Shown here piece by piece: positions 24,009 to 31,923 of a DNA stretch of 64,000 nucleotides; the stretch's first letter is position 1, and each line of letters begins with the position of its first letter. Under the pieces are notes generated by a model that worked only from the letters and a program-made list of their open reading frames with translations, searched no databases and was not told where the DNA came from. This DNA comes from an uncultured Oscillospiraceae bacterium (GTDB taxonomy: Bacteria; Bacillota; Clostridia; Oscillospirales; Ruminococcaceae): NCBI GenBank assembly GCA_900547385.1, contig URGQ01000002.1:162721-226720 (forward strand), in the 5' to 3' direction. A program made the position numbers and the translations under genes.

Positions 24009-25520
24009 TTAGAGATTATCCTTAAGAATATGGTGGCAAGCCACGAAGTGGTTGGGGCGTACTTCTTCCATTTCGGGTGTTACCATCTTGCAGATATCGG
24101 TGCAGTATTTGCAGCGAGTATGGAACTTGCAGCCCTTAGGCGGATTAACCGGACTGGGAATATCGCCCTCCAGAATGACCAGTTCGCGGTCATCATCCAC
24201 ATTAGTGGTAGGAATCGCGCCCAACAGAGCCTCAGTATAGGGGTGCAGCGGATGGTCAAACAGCTCTTGGGATTCTGCCTGCTCTACCATGTTGCCCAAA
24301 TACATAACACCGATACGATCGGAAATATAACGGACAACGGAAAGGTCATGAGTAATGAACAGGTAGGTTAAGTTCTGCTGTTCCTTCAGGTCGCTCAACA
24401 AGTTGATAATCTGCGACTGAATGGATACATCCAGTGCGGAAACTGCCTCATCGCAAACGACAAACTTGGGATTAGTAGCCAGACTGCGTGCAATGCCGAT
24501 TCTCTGGCGCTGACCGCCGGAAAATTGGTGAGGATAGCGGTGGAGGAAGTAGGAAGCCAAACCGCATTCTTCCATGATCCCCATGATCGCGTCTTGCAGT
24601 CTGGGGCTGTTTTTGGTATAAAAGCCGTGCGAAACCAAACTTTCACCGATGATTTGACCAACAGACATACGGGGGTTCAGCGAAGAATAAGGATCCTGGA
24701 AGATAAGCTGCAGGTCGCTGCGCAACTGGCGCATCTCCTCATACTTTAGGCGTGCAAGATCAATACCGTCATCCCGGTAGCCCTCATACTTCTGGAAGCG
24801 CTCATCATCCTTATACGGCTCACGCATCTTGTTCAGCACTTCATGCTCCGCAGCAAGCTCCTTTTCGACCTCTGCGATCTGCGCCTGAACCTCCTCTACC
24901 TTCTTGCGGGCAGTCGCCGCCTTGGGGGCGACCTCCGAAGACTTGTAGAGGATATCGGCCAATTCGACCGAAAGGGATCTCTCCTTGAGATGGAGCTTAT
25001 GCAGCTGTTTGGAAAGCTTGTTGATCTTGAGGAACTGCTCCGAAACGGGTGCAAGATCCTCCACCACAATGAAACCGCCGATGACATTCGTTATATCCAA
25101 CAGTGCATCATGGGCTTTCTTCTTAGCAGCAGCCAAGTCATTGTGATGCTTCAGTTTATCCTCATCGCTCATGGCGTCATATTCCGCCTGCAGATGATCC
25201 CTTTTTTCTTCCAGCTGAGCCAAATGCTTACGGCGCTTATCCAGCGTCTTGATGGTCTCCCGGATATACTCAGGACACAGCTCATCAATCGTGCGGCCAT
25301 AGTACATGGTACGGCCATCAGTTTGCGGATAAACCTGCAAAATAGTACGGCCAAAAGTGGATTTGCCGCAGCCGGACTCGCCTACCAAACCGAAGGTTTC
25401 ACCCTCGTAGATTTCCAGGTCGATACCATCATTGGCTTTTACATACATCCCGCGTTTTTTCAGCGGGAACCACTGCTTCAGATTGCTGATGCGGAGCAAA
25501 ACTTTTTTATCATTTGACAT
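24009..25520 (-). CDS. oppF: Oligopeptide ABC transporter ATP-binding protein OppF with coiled-coil insertion
   Basis: The 503-residue protein is an ABC ATPase of the OppF/DppF type. It has Walker A GESGCGKST (47-55), Q-loop LIFQDP (272-277), signature FSGGQRQR (333-340), Walker B VVCDEAVS (354-361), the H-loop histidine (391) and the C-terminal oligopeptide-transporter domain with cysteines in CKFHTRCKYC. About 180 extra residues (80-255) separate Walker A from the Q-loop, where about 40 are normal. They are rich in Glu, Lys, Ala and Leu and should form two or three coiled-coil helices. The core ATPase motifs are intact, so it should be functional. It overlaps oppD by 11 bases. Confidence 0.92.
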   Translation of the reverse strand: MSNDKKVLLRISNLKQWFPLKKRGMYVKANDGIDLEIYEGETFGLVGESGCGKSTFGRTILQVYPQTDGRTMYYGRTIDELCPEYIRETIKTLDKRRKHLAQLEEKRDHLQAEYDAMSDEDKLKHHNDLAAAKKKAHDALLDITNVIGGFIVVEDLAPVSEQFLKINKLSKQLHKLHLKERSLSVELADILYKSSEVAPKAATARKKVEEVQAQIAEVEKELAAEHEVLNKMREPYKDDERFQKYEGYRDDGIDLARLKYEEMRQLRSDLQLIFQDPYSSLNPRMSVGQIIGESLVSHGFYTKNSPRLQDAIMGIMEECGLASYFLHRYPHQFSGGQRQRIGIARSLATNPKFVVCDEAVSALDVSIQSQIINLLSDLKEQQNLTYLFITHDLSVVRYISDRIGVMYLGNMVEQAESQELFDHPLHPYTEALLGAIPTTNVDDDRELVILEGDIPSPVNPPKGCKFHTRCKYCTDICKMVTPEMEEVRPNHFVACHHILKDNL

Positions 25521-26520
25521 TTTGTTTTCTCTCCTCCTTGTTCGGGTAATAGCATCTGATGTGGTGTTCTTCGGTCAGATGAGTCATGGGAGGCTCAGCC
25601 TCATGGCACTTTTCTGTAGCATATTTGCAGCGGGGGGCAAACTTGCAACCCTTGGGCAGATCTAGCGGGTGCGGAACTGCTCCGGGAATTGCCTCAAGAC
25701 GCTGATTGGTGGGGGTATCCAGGCGGGGAATCGAAACCAGAAGGCCCTCGGTATAAGGGTGGGAATACTCGGTCTTTGGGTCAAAAAGCATCTTTGCGGG
25801 AACGCGCTCCACCACCTGACCGCAGTACATAACAGCGACATAGTCTGCCATCTGGTTGATAACGCCCAAATCGTGGGTGATGAACAAAATACTGGTGCCG
25901 TTTTCCCGCTTCAGATCATTCATCAGTCGCAGGATCTGCGCCTGAATGGTAACATCCAGTGCGGTGGTCGGTTCATCTGCAATCAACAGCTTGGGACGGC
26001 ATGCCAGCGCCATGGCAATCATAACACGCTGACGCATACCACCGGAAAGCTGGTGCGGATACTGTTTGGCAACAATCTCGGGATTCGGAATCTTTACCTC
26101 ACGCAGCAGGTCAACAGATTTTTCCGCCGCTTCCTTCTTGGAAAGTCCCTGATGGATGATAAACGGCTCAGAAAGCTGTTGTTCAATAGAGAAAACGGGG
26201 TTTAAGCTGGTCATTGGCTCCTGGAAGATAACCGAGATATCATTGCCGCGAATCTTATACATCTCACTAAGGGGGAGTTTAGTGAGATCAACACCATTAA
26301 AGAGAATCTGACCGCCAGCAATATAACCATTGCCGTCAAGCAGGCGCAGGATACTCATAGCAGATACACTCTTACCAGAGCCAGATTCTCCTACGACACC
26401 CAGGGTCTTCCCTTCCTCAACGGTGTAGGAAACATTGTTTACAGCTTTTACTGTACCACGCTTGGTGTCAAAGAAGGTATACAGGTCGATAATTTCAAGC
26501 AGTTTTTTCTCGTTTTCCAT
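25510..26520 (-). CDS. oppD: Oligopeptide ABC transporter ATP-binding protein OppD
   Basis: This 336-residue ATPase partner of OppF has Walker A GESGSGKSV (about 44-52), Q-loop VIFQEPMTSLNP, signature LSGGMRQRV, Walker B LLIADEPTTALD and an H-loop in LFITHDLGV. The C-terminal region with CKFAPRCKYATEKC is typical of oligopeptide and dipeptide transporters and may bind iron-sulfur or zinc. Unlike OppF it has normal length and no insertion. It starts 12 bases after the oppC stop and overlaps oppF. Confidence 0.95.
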   Translation of the reverse strand: MENEKKLLEIIDLYTFFDTKRGTVKAVNNVSYTVEEGKTLGVVGESGSGKSVSAMSILRLLDGNGYIAGGQILFNGVDLTKLPLSEMYKIRGNDISVIFQEPMTSLNPVFSIEQQLSEPFIIHQGLSKKEAAEKSVDLLREVKIPNPEIVAKQYPHQLSGGMRQRVMIAMALACRPKLLIADEPTTALDVTIQAQILRLMNDLKRENGTSILFITHDLGVINQMADYVAVMYCGQVVERVPAKMLFDPKTEYSHPYTEGLLVSIPRLDTPTNQRLEAIPGAVPHPLDLPKGCKFAPRCKYATEKCHEAEPPMTHLTEEHHIRCYYPNKEERKQNVK

Positions 26521-26532
26521 GATACACCCTCC

Positions 26533-28404
26533 TTATCTTTCATTCGACTTCGGATCCAGTGCATCACGCAGACCGTCGCCGATTAAGTTGATGCAAACGC
26601 AGGAAAGACCGAAGATAAGACCAACGAATACCCAGTTCCACCAGTAGTTCTGAATGATTACACTGTTATTGGCATTAGAAAGCATATTGCCCCAAGTAGG
26701 TGTAGGAGCGGGAATACCAAATCCCAAGTAAGAAAGCGTGCTTTCCGTCAGCATAGAGGTACCAAACGAAAGAGTGATGGAAACCAGTACAACGGACATA
26801 ACATTGGGGATGATATGCTTGAAAATAATTTTATTTTCCTTTACACCAATAGTCTTCGCAGCGGTAACATACTCCATCTCGCGCTGGGCAAACATCTGCG
26901 CACGGACCTGGCGGCAAAGCCCCGGCCACGACAGAAGTCCCAGAATGACCATGATGATATACATTCGCTGCTCCACGCTTACCTGCGATCCAAGCACCGC
27001 AGAAAGGATCATGGCAAAAGGAATGAACGGCATACTGGATACAACCTCTGCAATACGCATGATCGCCATATCGAGGAAACCGCCGAAGTAGCCGGCGATG
27101 CCGCCCAACAGAATACCGATGATGGTAGAAATAACAACAGACAAAGCACCAATGGTCATGGTCATCTTACCGCCGTTTACCAAGCGAGCAAAGATATCGC
27201 GCCCAAGGTCGTCGGTTCCCAGCAGGAACCCCTTGAGACCCCATGTGTGCATCTTACCGTTGGCGTCTATTGCGTAGTTCTGATAATATCCAGTAAAGAT
27301 ATTCTTCACATCCACAGAGTCATTGGTCAATTCCGTAGGAACATTGATCTGCTTATAACGGTTGTGGCCCCAGGAGGCAACATTGCCGTCCTCCATTACG
27401 ACGGTGTAATGGTAACGCCCGCCCTCGATCTTGATGGGCTTGGTGCTGAATGCAGGCAGGGCGCCCTCGCCACGTGTGGTAACACCCCAGGTAAGAACGG
27501 TACCGTCATTCTTCAGTGCTGCAACAGAGTTTGCGGTAGCCGCAATGGATACCACGCCGCTCTTTGCACCTGCAGGAATATCGGTTGCCAGCAAGGAGGT
27601 TGCCTTATCGCCGGAATAAGCCACAGAACCATCGTCTAGCAAAACAATATAAGCGGTATCTGTCAAAGCAGCGTCCACCACATGCCCATCGTACAGCTCT
27701 TTATCCATACCGATATCGGCAAAGTTCGCGTTGCCCCAAAGGAGCAGACGGTTGTCATCGGTAAGGGCTGCGGAGAACTGATGGGAGGCAAAAACCTTGG
27801 TGATCTTGAAGTTGTGGAAACGGTTGTTTTCGGAAAGCTCCTGCGGCAGCTTGGTCTGCCCCAAACGGGCGTTGCCCCAGCAGTAAACGGTTCCCTTATC
27901 GTCCACTGCTACAATGTGGTCAAAGCCGGCAGCGATCTGCGTGATCTTCGCCTTCTGAACCTCCTTGGGAACATCGGCGACATCGATCACACGGGAAACC
28001 TTGGTTTTACCCCAAACATAAACATTACCGTTCATATCTACACCGGCGGAGAAATTGGAGCCGACCGAAATATCGGCGATGCCCTCATTCTCCAGCTCTT
28101 CGGGATAGTCCATCATGGAATATCCTGGGGATACATTGACCAGGGTGCTGTCCTGCTCTCCCAAATCCAGCACAACAAAGCTGGGAGCAATAAACACAAA
28201 CAGCATAATAAGAATCAGCAGTACAAGAGAGATAACAGCCAGTGGCTTGGAGAAGAAGCTCTTTGCCACCATACGGGCAGGGCTTTGCAGCGCTTCCTCT
28301 GCGTAAATGTCCATTTCCTTATTTGGGAAAAACAGGCGGGAGAACCAGCGGCCCAGTGTCCCCTTCTTCTCCCCGGAGCCTGCCTTCTTATTCTCTTTAC
28401 TCAT
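26533..28404 (-). CDS. oppC: Oligopeptide ABC transporter permease OppC with an inserted RCC1-type propeller
   Basis: At 623 residues this is about twice normal OppC length. Residues 1-50 are a cytoplasmic tail and 54-76 the first transmembrane helix. From about 105 to 392 there are seven repeats of about 42 residues, each with a G-x-V-x-x-W-G type strand (W at 131, 176, 223, 306, 345 and 388; the fourth has S264 instead). This is the pattern of a seven-bladed RCC1 beta-propeller. LLGTDDLGRDIFARL (394-408) then resumes normal OppC, with the remaining five helices and the EAA loop AAKTIGVKENKIIFKHIIPN (515-534). The propeller should lie outside the cell, facing the substrate-binding protein. 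The frame is uninterrupted and the codon use matches its neighbours. Confidence 0.93.
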   Translation of the reverse strand: MSKENKKAGSGEKKGTLGRWFSRLFFPNKEMDIYAEEALQSPARMVAKSFFSKPLAVISLVLLILIMLFVFIAPSFVVLDLGEQDSTLVNVSPGYSMMDYPEELENEGIADISVGSNFSAGVDMNGNVYVWGKTKVSRVIDVADVPKEVQKAKITQIAAGFDHIVAVDDKGTVYCWGNARLGQTKLPQELSENNRFHNFKITKVFASHQFSAALTDDNRLLLWGNANFADIGMDKELYDGHVVDAALTDTAYIVLLDDGSVAYSGDKATSLLATDIPAGAKSGVVSIAATANSVAALKNDGTVLTWGVTTRGEGALPAFSTKPIKIEGGRYHYTVVMEDGNVASWGHNRYKQINVPTELTNDSVDVKNIFTGYYQNYAIDANGKMHTWGLKGFLLGTDDLGRDIFARLVNGGKMTMTIGALSVVISTIIGILLGGIAGYFGGFLDMAIMRIAEVVSSMPFIPFAMILSAVLGSQVSVEQRMYIIMVILGLLSWPGLCRQVRAQMFAQREMEYVTAAKTIGVKENKIIFKHIIPNVMSVVLVSITLSFGTSMLTESTLSYLGFGIPAPTPTWGNMLSNANNSVIIQNYWWNWVFVGLIFGLSCVCINLIGDGLRDALDPKSNER

Positions 28405-28422
28405 ATTCAGCAGCCTCCTTCC

Positions 28423-29442
28423 TTACTTGTTTACACGAACGCGGGGATCGACCAGACCATAGCTCAAGTCGGTAAGCAGTACGCCCACCAGGCTCACCAC
28501 GGTATAGAACATCTGCATGGCAAGCACCAGCTCATAGTCGGTGTTGTTCAGTGCCTGCCAGTACAGCCGGCCGGTGCCGTTTAGGGCAAAGGTTGTTTCG
28601 ATAACCAGCGAGCCGCCGGTGAAAACCGAGATGATCCAGCCCATAATGGAGGTAGAAACCGGCAGCAGCGCATTACGCCATGCATGGCTGTAAATAACCA
28701 CCTTTTCCTTCAAACCCTTTGCCCGTGCGGTGCGGATATAATCCTGCGTCAAGGTATCAATCATCGCCGCGCGGACAGTACGAGTCATGCCCGCCAAACC
28801 GATAAAGACCAGTACCAGTATGGGCAATGCCATATAGTACATTCTGTCTGCGAACTCGGTAAATCCAGTGTAGGTGGAGCCGGGGGTCTTGGCACCGCCT
28901 ACCGGGAATATTTGCAGCTTAACGGCAAACAGGTAGATGAATACAATACCGACCAGATAACTGGGCAAGCTATACCCTACTACCGTTACCGCCTGGATCG
29001 CACTATCGGAAGCCTTGCGGCGATGAACAGCACAATAAATACCCAGCGGGATAGTAATGGCGAGGGTAAGTATGGTACTGAACAGGTTCAGCAGTATGGT
29101 GTTTGCCATTGGCGCTTTTATGACATCAATGACCGGACGCTTATACAGAGTGGAATCGCCAAACTGCCCCTGTAACAAACCGTTGAATGTCCCGCCCATA
29201 TCCGGAATCAAACCCATCCAGCGGGAGTAACGAACGACCAACGGATCATCTAATCCCAATTCGGCTCGTTTTTCCAGATACTGACGCTGCCACTCTGCCG
29301 GCTTCAGAACCTTACGCAGCGGTTCCATCTCCAGCAGAGCAGGGTCACTGGGAATCAAATTATAAAGGGCATACATCAATAAGGATACTACAAAGAATAC
29401 AATAACGATGTATACCAGTCGTTTAAGGATATACTTCCCCAT
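28423..29442 (-). CDS. oppB: Oligopeptide ABC transporter permease OppB
   Basis: This 339-residue permease has six transmembrane helices: the first at about 10-30, the other five between 105 and 330. The binding-protein-dependent transport signature is seen in the EAA loop TARAKGLKEKVVIYSHAWRN. VDPRVRVNK at the C-terminus is typical. It is first of the distal opp genes (BCDF) and has its own promoter (29503-29531) after the terminator that follows oppA, so it can be expressed separately from oppA. Confidence 0.95.
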   Translation of the reverse strand: MGKYILKRLVYIVIVFFVVSLLMYALYNLIPSDPALLEMEPLRKVLKPAEWQRQYLEKRAELGLDDPLVVRYSRWMGLIPDMGGTFNGLLQGQFGDSTLYKRPVIDVIKAPMANTILLNLFSTILTLAITIPLGIYCAVHRRKASDSAIQAVTVVGYSLPSYLVGIVFIYLFAVKLQIFPVGGAKTPGSTYTGFTEFADRMYYMALPILVLVFIGLAGMTRTVRAAMIDTLTQDYIRTARAKGLKEKVVIYSHAWRNALLPVSTSIMGWIISVFTGGSLVIETTFALNGTGRLYWQALNNTDYELVLAMQMFYTVVSLVGVLLTDLSYGLVDPRVRVNK

Positions 29443-29483
29443 ATTCCTTTGGCCTCCCGATTATAAAATGACGAGCAAACGCA

Positions 29484-29497
29484 TGAAAGCGTTTATT
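29484..29497. promoter_or_regulatory. Possible cre (CcpA) site at the oppB start point
   Basis: TGAAAGCGTTTATT agrees with the cre consensus at all but one defined position. It lies just downstream of the -10 box, over the expected start of transcription. No CcpA gene is in view, so this is only a candidate. Confidence 0.3.
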
Positions 29498-29502
29498 CTT
29501 AT

Positions 29503-29531
29503 ATCATAAACCATTTACGGATAAATTGCAA
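29503..29531 (-). promoter_or_regulatory. oppB promoter
   Basis: Minus strand: TTGCAA (29526-29531), 17 bases, TATGAT (29503-29508), about 60 bases before oppB. Confidence 0.55.
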
Positions 29532-29599
29532 CTTTTGATTTGAAAAATTGTAAACTAATACTGAAAAAATATTTATTTGTGCAGGATTTACGGCATAAA

Positions 29600-29636
29600 G
29601 TAAAAGAACGGGGGCGGCAGATGAACCGCCGCCCCC
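29600..29636 (-). terminator. Terminator after oppA
   Basis: A perfect GC-rich 9-bp stem (29610-29618 with 29628-29636) with a 9-base loop is followed on the minus strand by TTCTTTTACTTT. It separates oppA from oppBCDF and would give excess binding protein over transporter. Confidence 0.8.
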
Positions 29637-29670
29637 TCTTTTAATGCATTAGCTACATGTGGGCGATAGA

Positions 29671-31623
29671 TTATTTGGTACCAACCCAGTTCGCATACAG
29701 GATAGCACGCTCGAAGCCCCAGAAGGAATCCTCAGCATAGTTATCGATGGTGTTGGGATAAACAGTAACATAGATGTTGGAGTACAGGGGAACCATGGGC
29801 AGCAGCTCATTCCAGCGAATGATGTACTTCTCCCACAGGTCAAGGTAGGTCGCCTCGTCGCTGGGCTCTACGCCGTAAACCATATCCATGGAGAGCTTAT
29901 CCAGCTGCTCATCATACAGATGCTGTACATTGTAACCCTGCTCAATGTACTCGGGATCGGTGGTCCAGTTGTAGGACTCATCATAGACACCGCCGTTGTA
30001 ACCGGTAGCCAGGTTGAACATATTGTAGGTGGGCATGCTGTAATCGCCGCCAAGGCCATAGGAGTCCTGACGATACATGTAGTTCAGCAGCTCGGGGAAG
30101 GTCATCTCGGTCTTGACGATGGAAACACCGGCAGCCTTGGTGGCCTCGCTGTTCGCCAGCATGGTGGAAAGCAGAGCGGAAACAGCGTTACCCTCGGAGG
30201 AAGCCCAGTTGATGGTAGCGGGCATCAGAATAGTGCCGTCAGCCAGAACCTTGTTGAAGCTGTCATAGTACTTGGCCTGCTCCTCGGTAACCTTGGCATA
30301 ACGAACCTCGCCGGAGCCGTCAACATAGTCGGAGCCGTCAGCATTGTAAACGAAGCCAGCCTGCTTCAGCAGCTCAACAGCCTTCTCGGGGTTGTAGTCA
30401 TAGTGGTTGATCTTCTTTTCAATGTCGGTCTTGGCGGTCATGGTGAAAGCGGTGCAGTAAGGACCATGCACTACGCTGCCCCAGCCCTTGCAGAAGGTCT
30501 GAGCAAACTCAACGCGATCCAGCAGATAGGCAACCGCCTGACGGAACTCGGCAAACTGGGTCGGACCAAGGTCGCAGGCGAAGCCGAAGTAACCGTAACC
30601 GGCGCGGTCATACTGGCTGGTGGAGCTGTTGATGGTACCGGCCTCGATGAGGTCCATAACAGCGTTAACCTCAGAGCCATCAGCGATCTGGGAATAGATC
30701 TGGATCTGACCGGTGGTGATCATATCCATAACGGTATCTTCGGAGGTCTTAACGATAACCAGCTTCTGGATACCGGGCTTCTGACCCTCGAAGTTGCCGT
30801 TGTAGTTCTCGTTTACTTCCAGAACGATCTCACGGGAGCTCTGATCGAAGCTGACGAGGTTGTAGGGACCGGCGGTAACACGGTTACCGGTGGCAAAACG
30901 GCCGGCAGTAACAGTCTCACCAACGGTTTCAGCGGTGAACTCCTTGCCGTCAGCATTTACAAAGTAAACGCCCTCGCCGTCATCCTTAACAGACCAGCCC
31001 TCGCCGAACCAGTAGGTGAGGTTAACAGCCTGCATGGCGGCATAAGTAATATCATAGTAGTAAGGCAGATAAGAGGTCTCGCCATCCTCGCCGGTCTTGG
31101 CGATGGTGATGGAGAAGGTCTTCTCATCGTACAGACGTACCGCGGAAAGAACATTGGTCTCGCCGTTACGATAAGCCAGACCGCCGGGCAGCATGTTATA
31201 GGTAGCGGAAACAACGCCCATCTCCTTACCGGCAGGAGAGGTAACGAACATAGTCCAAGCTACGAAGTTCTCGGCAGTAACAGCTTCGCCGTTGTTGAAC
31301 TTCAGGCCATCATTGATGACGAACTTGAAGGTAACGTTGCCGTTCTCCTCCTCGATACGCTCGTAGGACTTAACGACGGTCTTGTTGATTCCATAGTCAC
31401 CGTGCTGATCACTCTCGACGGTAGTCATATCATCGGTCAGTGTCATAACCGCCTTATCGGTGGCATTGGGGTTTCTTACGAAAGCGGAATAGGCCCAGTC
31501 GCCGGAAGCTTCGGTAGAAGTACCGATAACAACCTGACCGTCAGCTTTCTTCTTGCCCTCGCCGCAGGCTACCATGGTAAGAACCATGACTACAGCGAGC
31601 AACAGAGCCAGAAACTTTTTCAT
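29671..31623 (-). CDS. oppA: Oligopeptide ABC transporter substrate-binding lipoprotein OppA
   Basis: This 650-residue cluster C binding protein has a lipoprotein signal ending TMVAC (cysteine about 20). The family start block lies at about 85-130 (KFVINDGLKFNNGEAVTAENF), and the C-terminal lobe includes NPEKAVELLKQAGF. It captures peptides at the cell surface and delivers them to OppBC. The RCC1 domain of OppC would sit right beneath or beside it, an inference from topology. Codon bias is strong, as expected for an abundant protein. It has its own promoter and terminator. Confidence 0.94.
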   Translation of the reverse strand: MKKFLALLLAVVMVLTMVACGEGKKKADGQVVIGTSTEASGDWAYSAFVRNPNATDKAVMTLTDDMTTVESDQHGDYGINKTVVKSYERIEEENGNVTFKFVINDGLKFNNGEAVTAENFVAWTMFVTSPAGKEMGVVSATYNMLPGGLAYRNGETNVLSAVRLYDEKTFSITIAKTGEDGETSYLPYYYDITYAAMQAVNLTYWFGEGWSVKDDGEGVYFVNADGKEFTAETVGETVTAGRFATGNRVTAGPYNLVSFDQSSREIVLEVNENYNGNFEGQKPGIQKLVIVKTSEDTVMDMITTGQIQIYSQIADGSEVNAVMDLIEAGTINSSTSQYDRAGYGYFGFACDLGPTQFAEFRQAVAYLLDRVEFAQTFCKGWGSVVHGPYCTAFTMTAKTDIEKKINHYDYNPEKAVELLKQAGFVYNADGSDYVDGSGEVRYAKVTEEQAKYYDSFNKVLADGTILMPATINWASSEGNAVSALLSTMLANSEATKAAGVSIVKTEMTFPELLNYMYRQDSYGLGGDYSMPTYNMFNLATGYNGGVYDESYNWTTDPEYIEQGYNVQHLYDEQLDKLSMDMVYGVEPSDEATYLDLWEKYIIRWNELLPMVPLYSNIYVTVYPNTIDNYAEDSFWGFERAILYANWVGTK

Positions 31624-31923
31624 GTTGCAATTTCCTCCTTAAATATTTTCGTTTTGTTATTTTGAATCGGGCTTGCGCCGCGAATTCACAAATTAGGTGA
31701 TTTCAGTCCATTTATACCTAAAATCCTAGGGCAAAGCGCTGCGACTTGCAGGATTTAATTTTGAATCCTGTATTCTATAAAAATTTTTTTAATATATTAC
31801 CATAGAATTTTTAATTTGTCAATTATTTGCGCGGGATATTGTGATTTTATCTGTTGATTTGTGAAATCCAAACAGAGTTTTTATGCAACTCCCCTGCCCT
31901 GTTTCACCACTTTAGCTATATCT
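31624..31923. other. Gene-free leader region of oppA
   Basis: AT-rich DNA between oppA and the upstream peptidase gene. It holds the oppA promoter (31794-31822), which implies a 5' leader of about 160 nt. A short inverted repeat near 31750-31768 lies in that leader. I found no clear terminator for the peptidase gene and no reading frame. Confidence 0.5.
31794..31822 (-). promoter_or_regulatory. oppA promoter
   Basis: Minus strand: perfect TTGACA (31817-31822), 17 bases, TAATAT (31794-31799). Confidence 0.65.

Noticed and set aside
29659..31665. Long open frame on the plus strand antisense to oppA (668 codons)
   Set aside because: It is the mirror of a highly biased gene: its composition is dominated by Gly, Val, Leu and Asn with no domain, and it has no fitting ribosome site. 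oppA has signal peptide, family motifs, promoter and terminator.
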